Assembly: GCF_021458635.1 (NCBI RefSeq)
Contig: NZ_JAIRDQ010000004.1
Coordinates: 62,001 to 126,000, forward strand
Reading direction: 5' to 3'
Length of the DNA: 64,000 bases
From: Bradyrhizobium monzae
Lineage (GTDB): Bacteria > Pseudomonadota > Alphaproteobacteria > Rhizobiales > Xanthobacteraceae
Shown here: piece by piece, positions 27,609 to 34,899 of the stretch
How positions within the stretch are numbered: the first letter of the stretch is position 1
How the letters are laid out: each line of letters begins with the position of its first letter
Made by a program: the position numbers and the translations under genes
Notes under the pieces: model-generated
Seen by the model: only the letters and a program-made list of their open reading frames with translations
Told to the model about the DNA's origin: nothing
Database searches by the model: none

Positions 27609-29036
27609 ATGACAAATCCTGCCACAACCTCCCTGCTCGACCGCGCCAATCTCGACCGCGACCAGGTTCGCAACGAACTCGCGCGCGGCCTTGCCGGCGC
27701 CGACGACGGCGAATTGTTCCTGGAATACAGCCAGACCGAAGCGCTGATGTTCGACAATGGGCGGCTGAAGCAGGCGACCTACGACACCTCGCAAGGGTTT
27801 GGCCTGCGCGCGGTCAAGGACGACGCCGTTGGCTATGCACATTCCTCCGACGTGTCGCTGCCGGCGCTGATTCGCGCCGCCGACGCGGTGGCCGCCGTCC
27901 GCGGCGGCTATTCCGGCAGCTTTGCAGCCCCGCCGGCGCATACCAATGTGCGGCTTTATAGTGACGACAATCCACTGGATGCGCCGGGCTTCGAGACCAA
28001 GGTCAAGCTGCTCGCCGAAATCGACGCCTATCTGCGCGACAAGGATCCGCGGGTGCGGCAGGTCAGCGTCAGCCTGGGCGCGACCTGGCAGGTCGTCGAG
28101 ATCCTGCGGCCCGACGGCGAGAGCTATCGCGACATCCGGCCGCTGGTGCGCGTCAACGTCTCCGTCGTCGCCGGCCAGGGCGACCGCCAGGAAAGCGGCA
28201 GCAAGGGTTATGGCGGCCGCGCCGGCTACGCCGAATTCATCGAGAGCAAAAACTGGCGCGACGCCGCCGACGGCGCGCTGCGTGAGGCTTTGGTCAATCT
28301 GGAATCGATTCCCGCCCCTGCCGGCGAGATGGACGTCGTGCTCGGCGCCGGCTGGCCCGGCGTGATGCTGCATGAAGCGGTCGGTCACGGCCTCGAGGGC
28401 GACTTCAACCGCAAGAAGACGTCTGCGTTTGCCGGGCTGATGGGCCAGCAAGTCGCGGCCAAGGGCGTGACCGTGGTCGACGACGGCACCATTGCCTCGC
28501 GCCGTGGCTCGCTGTCGATCGACGACGAGGGCACGCCGACCAATCGCACCGTGCTGATCGAGGACGGCATCCTGGTCGGCTACATGCAGGACCGCCAGAA
28601 TGCGCGCCTGATGAACATGAAGCCGACCGGCAACGGCCGGCGCCAGGGCTATGCCCATGTGCCGATGCCGCGCATGACCAACACCTACATGCTCGCAGGC
28701 GAGCGCGATCCGGCCGAGATTCTCGCGTCGGTGAAGAACGGCGTGTTTGCCGCGAATTTCGGCGGCGGACAGGTCGACATCACCTCGGGCAAATACGTCT
28801 TCCAGTGCACCGAGGCCTACAAGATCGAGAACGGCAAGATCGGCGCGCCGCTGAAGGGCGCCATGCTGATCGGCAACGGGCCGACCGACCTGCATCGCAT
28901 CCGTATGATCGGCAACGATCTCGCGCTCGATACCGGCATCGGCACCTGCGGCAAGAACGGCCAGGGCGTGCCGGTCGGCGTCGGCCAGCCGTCGCTGCTG
29001 ATGGAACGCATTACGGTGGGTGGAACGGGCGCATGA
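27609..29036 (+). CDS. tldD: Metalloprotease TldD
   Basis: 475 residues, the expected length. TldD forms a heterodimeric protease with TldE (PmbA), which is not in the window; it degrades unfolded or leader peptides and helps remove antitoxin CcdA in E. coli. The zinc motif HEXXXH is HEAVGH at 255-260, and the GHGLEGDFNRKKTSAF region follows. DDEGTPTNRTVLIEDGIL and FGGGQVDITSGKYVFQCTEA (split here as two motifs) are typical. The ATG at 27609 is used with GGACGGA near it. It overlaps lepB by 4 bp. Confidence 0.96.
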   Translation: MTNPATTSLLDRANLDRDQVRNELARGLAGADDGELFLEYSQTEALMFDNGRLKQATYDTSQGFGLRAVKDDAVGYAHSSDVSLPALIRAADAVAAVRGGYSGSFAAPPAHTNVRLYSDDNPLDAPGFETKVKLLAEIDAYLRDKDPRVRQVSVSLGATWQVVEILRPDGESYRDIRPLVRVNVSVVAGQGDRQESGSKGYGGRAGYAEFIESKNWRDAADGALREALVNLESIPAPAGEMDVVLGAGWPGVMLHEAVGHGLEGDFNRKKTSAFAGLMGQQVAAKGVTVVDDGTIASRRGSLSIDDEGTPTNRTVLIEDGILVGYMQDRQNARLMNMKPTGNGRRQGYAHVPMPRMTNTYMLAGERDPAEILASVKNGVFAANFGGGQVDITSGKYVFQCTEAYKIENGKIGAPLKGAMLIGNGPTDLHRIRMIGNDLALDTGIGTCGKNGQGVPVGVGQPSLLMERITVGGTGA

Positions 29037-29809
29037 GCGTTGAGAAAGTAACTGTCAGCACCAAGCGGAAGAGCAGCGGTTGGGGCGGTCAGCTCGTGCA
29101 GCTCGCCGGCATCGTCGCCGCCGTCTTCATCGCCAAGGGCGCGCTGGCCGAACCGTTCTACGTGCCGTCGGGCTCGATGGAGCCGACGCTGTTGATCGGC
29201 GACGCCCTGCTGGCTTCGAAATTCCCCTATGGCTACGGCACCTCGTCGCTGCCGATCCAGATCAACCTGCCGGAAACCGGCCGCGTCTTCGCTGAGACGC
29301 CGAAGGCTGGCGATGTCGTGGTCTTCCGCTGGCCCGGCGACCGCTCGCAGGCCTGGGTCAAGCGCGTCGTGGGCCTGCCCGGCGATCGCATCCAGATGCG
29401 ACAGGGGCAGCTCTTCATCAACGATCGCCCCGCCGAGCTCAAGCCGGATGGCGTTGGTGCCGCCGAGGACGACAATGGCGGCAGCGAGCCCGCCTACCGC
29501 TATGTCGAGACACTGCCGAACGGCGTCAAGCACCTGATCTTCAAGATGCGCGACAACGGTCCGCTCGACAACACCCAGGAAGTGACGGTGCCGGCCGGAC
29601 ATCTGTTCGTGCTTGGCGACAACCGCGACAACTCGGCCGACAGCCGCGTCCCGCTGCGCTCCGGCGGCGTCGGCCTGCTGCCGGTCGACAATCTGGTCGG
29701 TCGTGCCGATGCCGTGCTCGGCTCCTGGGATCTCGGCATGCGCGGCCAGCCGGTGTGGACCTGGCTCTCCGGCTTCCGCCTCGCCCGGTTCTTCACCGCC
29801 GTGCACTGA
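29033..29809 (+). CDS. lepB: Signal peptidase I
   Basis: 258 residues. A single N-terminal membrane helix (LVQLAGIVAAVFIAKGALAE) holds a periplasmic catalytic domain. The serine nucleophile is S48 in VPSGSMEPTLLIGD and the general-base lysine is K110 in AWVKRVVGLPGDRI. GDNRDNSADSR in the C-terminal part completes the family signature. It removes signal peptides after Sec export. The ATG at 29033 overlaps the tldD stop, so the two are translationally coupled. This may not be the only lepB of the genome, because the usual lepB-rnc-era neighbourhood is absent here. Confidence 0.95.
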   Translation: MSVEKVTVSTKRKSSGWGGQLVQLAGIVAAVFIAKGALAEPFYVPSGSMEPTLLIGDALLASKFPYGYGTSSLPIQINLPETGRVFAETPKAGDVVVFRWPGDRSQAWVKRVVGLPGDRIQMRQGQLFINDRPAELKPDGVGAAEDDNGGSEPAYRYVETLPNGVKHLIFKMRDNGPLDNTQEVTVPAGHLFVLGDNRDNSADSRVPLRSGGVGLLPVDNLVGRADAVLGSWDLGMRGQPVWTWLSGFRLARFFTAVH

Positions 29810-29934
29810 GCCGATCTCATGACCAAGGCCAGGCGCGCGACCGTCGAGCCGCTTCTGCGGCGGCGCTGGCGCGCGCTGGCATCGAAGGCCGCGCGAACGG
29901 ATTATGATGCGCGCAAGTGCGCGTGAGTGGCACA

Positions 29935-30501
29935 ATGGATGAGGCGCGCTTCCTCGCGTTGGCGCTGAAGAACCCGATCAACGTTGCGATCATCGACGAG
30001 CTCCACCGCCTCGCGCTGCCTGATGCGTGGCTGGTCTCGGGATGCCTGGTGCAAACGGTTTGGAACGTGCTCACCGGCCGCGCCATCGATCATGGCATCG
30101 CCGATTACGACGTGTTCTATTTCGATCCCAATACTTCCTGGGAAGCGGAAGACTCCGTGATCCGCAAGGTGCAAGCTCGACTCGGGCATCTCGGAGTCAA
30201 GATCGAGACCCGCAATCAGGCACGCGTGCACCTGTGGTACCCGGCCAAGCACGCCCTGCCCTATCCGCCCTTGACGCGCGCGACTGACGGCATCGACCGC
30301 TTCCTCACCCAGAACACGCAAATCGGCGTGATGCGCGCGGACGACGGCCATGAGGTTTACGCGCCGCATGGGTTCAACGACGTCGCGGGATTGATCGTGC
30401 GGCCCAATCCGGCTCTGAATTTTTCTGCGGCGAACTACGCCGCGAAGGCGGCGCGATGGAAAGCGTTGTGGCCGGAGATCACGGTGATTGCCGCCGAGTG
30501 A
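29935..30501 (+). CDS. Nucleotidyltransferase-like protein (DUF925 type)
   Basis: 188 residues from the ATG at 29935; a GTG six codons upstream is also possible. The core DAWLVSGCLVQTVWNVLTGR followed by DHGIADYDVFYFDP looks like the minimal nucleotidyltransferase fold, with the two metal-binding aspartates in DYDVFYFD and the GS/GG-like loop in SGCLVQ. The ARVHLWYPAKH and PYPPLTRATDGIDRF segments are conserved in the DUF925 family, whose members are uncharacterised. It is a single gene after lepB, convergent with the PAN-domain protein gene 8 bp away. Confidence 0.82.
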   Translation: MDEARFLALALKNPINVAIIDELHRLALPDAWLVSGCLVQTVWNVLTGRAIDHGIADYDVFYFDPNTSWEAEDSVIRKVQARLGHLGVKIETRNQARVHLWYPAKHALPYPPLTRATDGIDRFLTQNTQIGVMRADDGHEVYAPHGFNDVAGLIVRPNPALNFSAANYAAKAARWKALWPEITVIAAE

Positions 30502-30508
30502 TCCGAAC

Positions 30509-31099
30509 CTACCTCACAACACCCGACGTGAACCCCGCCTTCCGCCGCGGCGGCTTGATGTCCTTTTTCAGGAAACAGCGCGCTTCGCGGCCCGTATAGC
30601 CGGGACGGGCATAGGTGAAGGCGCGGCATTTGTTGTCGGCGGTGCAGGCGGCCTTGCAGGCCTCCTCGCCTTCGCCTTCCTTGAGGTCGAAATTGCGCAG
30701 ATCGCCGCCGGGGCGGTCGATCGAGGTCTCCACTCCCTCGACGCGCGGCTCGATCACGCCGGCGCCGCGCACGCCGGAGATACAGCAACTACCCGGCACC
30801 CGCGGCGGCACGGTATTCTTGAGCCAGCACACCGCAGCGGCGCCGTCGATGTCGGGATAGCTGAAGCTCCAGGAGCGGCATTTGCGATCGCGCTCGCAGA
30901 GCAGCGCGCAATCCTCGGGATCACCTGACGTGACCGGCGTGTTGAAATAATCGCCGCCAGGCCGGTCGAACGCCGTCTGGGCGCGCGCAGGCCCGCTCGC
31001 AAAAGCGAGCAACAGCAGCGTGGCGCAAGTCACGACGCATGCCAAGACCTTTGCCAAGACCTTGGCCATGACGGCCCCAGGCAGGCGGCCCTTCCACAT
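30509..31099 (-). CDS. Exported protein with two PAN/Apple-like domains
   Basis: 196 residues from the ATG at 31099; the ATG at 31069 gives an equally good signal peptide. The signal peptide ends near ARAQTAFD. The mature part holds two similar modules, each starting with a D-R-P-G-G-D motif (FDRPGGDYFNTPV and IDRPGGDLRNFDL), followed by C-x-x-x-C-x-x-D-x-K-C-R (CALLCERDRKCRSWSF, and CKAACTADNKCRAFTY) and a further cysteine in WLK or FLK. This is the PAN/Apple pattern held by disulfides. Such domains bind proteins or carbohydrates; the target is unknown. The two modules suggest an internal duplication. Confidence 0.85.
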   Translation of the reverse strand: MWKGRLPGAVMAKVLAKVLACVVTCATLLLLAFASGPARAQTAFDRPGGDYFNTPVTSGDPEDCALLCERDRKCRSWSFSYPDIDGAAAVCWLKNTVPPRVPGSCCISGVRGAGVIEPRVEGVETSIDRPGGDLRNFDLKEGEGEEACKAACTADNKCRAFTYARPGYTGREARCFLKKDIKPPRRKAGFTSGVVR

Positions 31100-31210
31100 C
31101 CGAACAGCTTTCGAGTTATTGACGGCGCTCAGGTTTTTCGGCCGGTCATTTGATCGCCGCAAACCTGTATGGGCGATGAACAGCTCAAATCCTGATCGTG
31201 GCCGATATAA

Positions 31211-32581
31211 CTAGAACGCGTATTCCGCATAGGCCGGTTCCACCGAGCCCTTCCAGGCGCCGTTGAACTTCTCGAGCATCTCTTCGGCCGGGGTTCGGCC
31301 GGAATCGATGATGCGGTCGAGCGGCTCCAGATGCCGCGTTTCGTCGCGGCCGATCGCGTCGATGCGGCCGCGGCGACGCAGGCCCGCATGTGCCAGAACG
31401 AGGCACTCCTTGGCGATCTCGAACAGATAACGGTCCTTGATCCGCGCCTTGAAGCCGAAGCGCGGCACATCGTCGCGCAGGGCCTGACGCTCGGGCGCGG
31501 TCCAGTGCTTCACCAGGTCCCAGGCGGCGTCGAGCGAGACGTCGTCATAGAACAGCCCGGCCCAGAACGCCGACAGTGCCGGCAGACGGCCCCACGGGCC
31601 GCCATCGGAGCCGCGCATTTCGAGGTAACGCTTGAGCCGCACTTCCGGGAAAATCGTCGAGAGATGGTTGGCCCAGTCCGACAGCGTCGGACGCTCGCCG
31701 GGCAGATTGTTGTTGCGGCCGTCGAAGAAGGCGCGGAACGAGGAGCCCGACACGTCGATGTAATCGTCGCCGCGCTTGACGAAATACATGGGCACATCGA
31801 GCGCATAGTCGACATAGCGCTCAAAACCCATGCCGTCCTCGAACGCCCACGGCATCATGCCCGAACGCGCATTGTCGGTGTCGCGCCAGATCTCGGAGCG
31901 GAAGGACAGGAAGCCGTTCGGCTTGCCTTCGGTGAACGGCGAATTGGCGAACAAAGCGGTCGCGACCGGCTGCAGCGCCAGCGAGACGCGCAGCTTCTTG
32001 ACCATGTCGGCTTCGGACGAGAAGTCGAGATTGGTCTGCACCGTGCAGGTCCGGTACATCATGTCGAGGCCGTATTGGCCGACCTTCGGCATGTAATTGG
32101 TCATGATCTTGTAGCGGCCCTTGGGCATCACCGGAATGTCGGCGCGCGACCAGGACGGCGTCATGCCGAGCCCGAGAAAACCGATGCCGAGCGGGGTCGC
32201 GATCTCGCGCACCTGCGCCAGATGCGCCATCAGCTCGCTCTGGGTCTGATGCACGTTCTCGACCGGCGCGCCGGACAGCTCGAACTGTCCGCCCGGCTCG
32301 AGCGAAATCGCGCCGCCGCCGGTGACGTCGTACAGGCCGATGATGTTGCCCTTCTCCATGATCGGCTCCCAGCCAAGTAGGAGCTTCATGCCTTCGAGCA
32401 GAGCGCCGATGCCGCGCGGGCCCTCGTACGGCACCGGTCGGTGGCCTTCGAGCGTGAACGGCGTCTTCTCGTGCTCAGTGCCCATGCGGAATTCGGACGG
32501 GTCCTTGCAGCCGGCCTCGAACCACGCAACGAGCTCGTCGCGCGATTGCAGCGGCGTCATATCGATCTGGTCTCGCGCCAT
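31211..32581 (-). CDS. gshA: Glutamate-cysteine ligase (plant-like, GCS2 type)
   Basis: 456 residues. It makes gamma-glutamylcysteine, the first step of glutathione synthesis. The family is the alphaproteobacterial/plant class: FRMGTEHEKTPF near the N-terminus, EPGGQFELSGAP for substrate and Mg2+ binding, MYRTCTVQTNLDF, and YLEMRGSDGGPWGRLPAL. The cysteine in RTCTVQ is in the conserved core. It lies 99 bp after the MarR gene on the same strand and is plausibly co-transcribed with it, so glutathione synthesis and the divergent glutathione transferase may be controlled together. Confidence 0.95.
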   Translation of the reverse strand: MARDQIDMTPLQSRDELVAWFEAGCKDPSEFRMGTEHEKTPFTLEGHRPVPYEGPRGIGALLEGMKLLLGWEPIMEKGNIIGLYDVTGGGAISLEPGGQFELSGAPVENVHQTQSELMAHLAQVREIATPLGIGFLGLGMTPSWSRADIPVMPKGRYKIMTNYMPKVGQYGLDMMYRTCTVQTNLDFSSEADMVKKLRVSLALQPVATALFANSPFTEGKPNGFLSFRSEIWRDTDNARSGMMPWAFEDGMGFERYVDYALDVPMYFVKRGDDYIDVSGSSFRAFFDGRNNNLPGERPTLSDWANHLSTIFPEVRLKRYLEMRGSDGGPWGRLPALSAFWAGLFYDDVSLDAAWDLVKHWTAPERQALRDDVPRFGFKARIKDRYLFEIAKECLVLAHAGLRRRGRIDAIGRDETRHLEPLDRIIDSGRTPAEEMLEKFNGAWKGSVEPAYAEYAF

Positions 32582-32680
32582 ATCAAACTCTAATCAGAAG
32601 CGCTTCGATCGAATGCGCGCGGGTGACGGGGATGGTCCGCGAACCCACCGGGCGCGCGGACGTGCTGGTTTGCCGCGCGG

Positions 32681-33178
32681 TCATCGCGACGGCGAGGTTT
32701 CGTTGACGTTGACGACGGGCGGCAGTTTCATCTCGCCGCACGCGCAGCCCAGGCGGTCGAGCAGACCGCTGAGCTTGACGGCATCGGCATCGGAGAGTTT
32801 CGAGCCGACATATTTCTCGATCGCAGCCGAATAGGCGCCCCACATCCGCTTCTGCAACTCGCGGCCGGCCTCTGTGATCTCGACGAACTGGCCGCGCTTG
32901 TCGATCTTGCATTCGCGCCGGCAGGCTAGCCCCTCGTCGACCAGGCGGTCGATCAGGCGCGAGGTGGAGTATTGCGGGATCAGCATCTGCCGCTCGAGTT
33001 CCACCGGGCGCAGCTCTCCGCTCGGCGCGCGCGACAATTCGAGGAGCGCGTCGTACCAGGCCAGTGGCGGGAACCCTGCCTTCTTGAGGTCCTGCTCGAC
33101 GCAGTCGAGCACTCGGCTCTGCACCCGCATCAGGCGGATCCAGGCACTGGTTGCCTCGGTCGATGGTTTGCGTTTCAT
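32681..33178 (-). CDS. MarR-family transcriptional regulator
   Basis: 165 residues from the ATG at 33178 (MKRKPSTEATSAWIRLMRVQ). The winged helix is recognisable: WYDALLELSRAPSGELRPVE for the first helices, then QMLIPQYSTSRLIDRLVDEG as recognition helix and CKIDKRGQFVEITEAGREL as the wing with the conserved D-x-R-x-x-x-V-x-x-T pattern. It contains several cysteines, including a pair in RLGCACGEMKLP near the C-terminus, which could sense redox or electrophiles. It is divergent from the GST gene, and a paired dyad sits between them at 33219-33258, so it probably represses itself and the GST. Confidence 0.92.
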   Translation of the reverse strand: MKRKPSTEATSAWIRLMRVQSRVLDCVEQDLKKAGFPPLAWYDALLELSRAPSGELRPVELERQMLIPQYSTSRLIDRLVDEGLACRRECKIDKRGQFVEITEAGRELQKRMWGAYSAAIEKYVGSKLSDADAVKLSGLLDRLGCACGEMKLPPVVNVNETSPSR

Positions 33179-33218
33179 GGTGCCGCTCAACTTCGTCGTC
33201 CGCTTCTTACCCCACTCG

Positions 33219-33258
33219 ATGCACCTGCATCAATCTTGACTATTGCATGCAGGTGCAT
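33219..33258. promoter_or_regulatory. Probable MarR operator: two inverted 12-mers around a -35 box
   Basis: ATGCACCTGCAT at 33219-33230 and its exact reverse complement at 33247-33258 are separated by 16 bases; each arm is itself nearly palindromic (outer 5 bases pair). TTGACT (33236-33241), a possible -35 box for the GST gene, lies between them. Binding at both arms would block the promoter. Confidence 0.7.
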
Positions 33259-33304
33259 GTAGGCGTTCTTTCGCCCCAACCAAGCGTCAAGAGGAGGAAA
33301 TTCC

Positions 33305-33919
33305 ATGAAACTGTATTACTCGCCCGGCGCCTGCTCGCTGTCCCCCCATATCGCGCTCCTGGAGGCCGACCTGCCCTACGAGCTCGTCAAGGTCGATATC
33401 CGGGCCAAGAAGCTCGAGAACGGTGAGGACTATCTGAAGGTCAATCCGAAGGGTCAGGTCCCTGCGCTGGGCCTCGACAGCGGCGAGATCGTGACCGAAG
33501 GCCCGGTCATTGTCCAGATGATCGCCGACAAGGCCCCGGCCAAGGCCTTGGCGCCCGCGCGCGACAGTTCCGAGCGCTACAAGCTGCTCGAATGGCTGAA
33601 CTTCCTTACCTCCGAGGTGCACAAGAGCTTCGGCCCGCTGTTCGCGCCGGCGCTCAACGACGAAGCCAAGGCGTTCTTCAAGGACCGCGTCATGGGCAAG
33701 CTGAAGCACATCGACGGCGAGCTCGCCGGCCGCGATTACCTCATGGGCAAGCAGTTCTCGGTCGCCGACGGCTATCTCTTCACGATGCTGACCTGGGGCG
33801 ACCGGATGAAGTTTGACCTCTCGGCGATGCCCCACCTCACCGCCTACAAGGCCCGCGTCGCCGCCCGGCCGAAAGTGCAGGAGGCCTTGAAGAAGGAAGG
33901 GCTGGCGCAGGCCGCGTGA
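33305..33919 (+). CDS. gst: Glutathione S-transferase, beta class (GstA-like)
   Basis: 204 residues, matching E. coli GstA in size. It begins MKLYYSPGACSLSPHIAL, with the beta-class cysteine C10 that forms a mixed disulfide with glutathione, and continues with YLKVNPKGQVPALGLD and the EGPVIVQMIAD segment of the thioredoxin-like N-terminal domain. The all-helical C-terminal domain includes GKQFSVADGYLFTML. A strong ribosome site (GAGGAGG) precedes the ATG. Cytoplasmic detoxification of electrophiles or peroxides is the likely role. It is divergent from marR and gshA and ended by a good terminator. Confidence 0.95.
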   Translation: MKLYYSPGACSLSPHIALLEADLPYELVKVDIRAKKLENGEDYLKVNPKGQVPALGLDSGEIVTEGPVIVQMIADKAPAKALAPARDSSERYKLLEWLNFLTSEVHKSFGPLFAPALNDEAKAFFKDRVMGKLKHIDGELAGRDYLMGKQFSVADGYLFTMLTWGDRMKFDLSAMPHLTAYKARVAARPKVQEALKKEGLAQAA

Positions 33920-33943
33920 ACGCTCGCAACATGCAGCGAGCCA

Positions 33944-33974
33944 AAAGGCCGGATCGACGATCCGGCCTTTCTTA
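33944..33974 (+). terminator. Intrinsic terminator after gst
   Basis: AAAGGCCGGATCG at 33944-33956 pairs perfectly with 33958-33970 around a single unpaired base, then CTTATT. The 25-bp core is identical to the hairpin at 34851-34875. Confidence 0.85.
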
Positions 33975-34038
33975 TTGGCTGTAAGGCGACGCCGGCGCGA
34001 CGCTCCTTCGCCGGACCATCGTACCTCCCATTAGACTT

Positions 34039-34452
34039 ATGAACTACTGTTCGCGGAATGTAAGTGGTGCTGTCTTGTCACCACCCGCAAAGCGGGCGAG
34101 CGTGATTGATCAAAGACTATTCGGACTCGCATCGGGGTTGAACTTGACGATTGCCTTCGTCCTGATCGTTGCAAGCGTAGTGGTGGGAATAGCGACAGGT
34201 TGTTTTTTCAGGATCTGGGCGCTGGTCGTGCTTTCGCCCTTAATCGCAGTTGTCGCGGCGATCATTCTTCGCGCTTACGCGTTCGGAATGATGGCGGGCG
34301 TGACCGTCATTGCCATCTGTCTTGCCGTCTCCCAGCTCGCCTACTTCGCGACAACCTATCTGCGGTATGCGCGGGACGTATCACCGCATGACGAAGTCGA
34401 CGGCGAGCCAGGCGAGGTGGGCGAGCAGAAAATCCGCCGCGAGCACAAGTAA
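34039..34452 (+). CDS. Small membrane protein of unknown function
   Basis: 137 residues. Three or four hydrophobic segments (SGLNLTIAFVLIVASVVVGI, IWALVVLSPLIAVVAAIILR, FGMMAGVTVIAICLAVSQLA) and a hydrophilic acidic/basic C-terminal tail (DVSPHDEVDGEPGEVGEQK). I do not recognise the family; the pattern is similar to small exopolysaccharide-repressor-like proteins of rhizobia but the match is weak. There is no clear ribosome site before the ATG at 34039; a later GTG near residue 20 (VIDQRLFGLASG) could be the true start. The gene is less GC-rich than its neighbours. It is bracketed by two identical terminator hairpins. Confidence 0.6.
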   Translation: MNYCSRNVSGAVLSPPAKRASVIDQRLFGLASGLNLTIAFVLIVASVVVGIATGCFFRIWALVVLSPLIAVVAAIILRAYAFGMMAGVTVIAICLAVSQLAYFATTYLRYARDVSPHDEVDGEPGEVGEQKIRREHK

Positions 34453-34602
34453 CGCCAACGCCGCCCAAAGCCCGGGCCCCCTGCGCCGCAGGCGCGCCGG
34501 CTTCTGTTGCGGCGAGAGGCGGCCGGTCGTGGACGCGACAGCATGTTTCGCAGCGACATCGCGACCGAGCGCGGTCTTTCGCAGCACCAAAGAGTTCATC
34601 AA
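34381..34602 (-). CDS. Possible small single-helix membrane protein, overlapping the preceding gene tail to tail
   Basis: 73 residues: a basic N-terminal part (MMNSLVLRKTALGRDVAAKH, then RLSPQQKPARLRRRGPG) followed by one membrane helix (LWAALALLVLAADFLLAHLA) and a short tail. The clean basic-then-hydrophobic layout is what a real tail-anchored protein would look like, and similar small proteins seem familiar from Bradyrhizobium. Against it: it overlaps the 3' end of the opposite-strand gene by 72 bp and has no clear ribosome site. One of the two overlapping frames may be spurious. Confidence 0.35.
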   Translation of the reverse strand: MMNSLVLRKTALGRDVAAKHAVASTTGRLSPQQKPARLRRRGPGLWAALALLVLAADFLLAHLAWLAVDFVMR

Positions 34603-34849
34603 GGATACTTTCTTATTTCGTCTTCAACTTGCCGATGGAGCGGCAAGTGTCCCAGGGTTCGTCACCCGACTGGTGAGCAAGAGTGATGCCAAGGCCGAGC
34701 AAAAGAACGGCGCCGCTTTGTCGCGCATATGACAATTGCGCGACAAAGGGCAGCGAGACTCAGGCACGGTTCCTAGCCGGATTTTGTGGGCGGTTCCACA
34801 ACGTGGGAACCAATCTGACGTAACCGTGATGATGTCGCAGGAAAACAAA

Positions 34850-34876
34850 GAAGGCCGGATCGACGATCCGGCCTTC
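34850..34876 (-). terminator. Intrinsic terminator after the beta-oxidation operon
   Basis: GAAGGCCGGATCG at 34850-34862 pairs with 34864-34876. On the minus strand it is followed by TTTGTTTTC, and it starts 24 bp after the fadJ-type stop. The core is identical to the gst terminator. Confidence 0.8.
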
Positions 34877-34899
34877 TTGTTTCAAGCGAACGCGATCGA

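Noticed and set aside
29819..29926. A 35-codon frame directly after lepB (MTKARRATVEPLLRRRWRAL)
   Set aside because: Very Arg-rich, no convincing ribosome site and overlaps the possible GTG start of the next gene; not enough to call a gene.
33944..34876. The two identical hairpins as attachment sites of a mobile element
   Set aside because: Both are normal terminator positions after gst and the fad operon, and no integrase or transposase lies between them.
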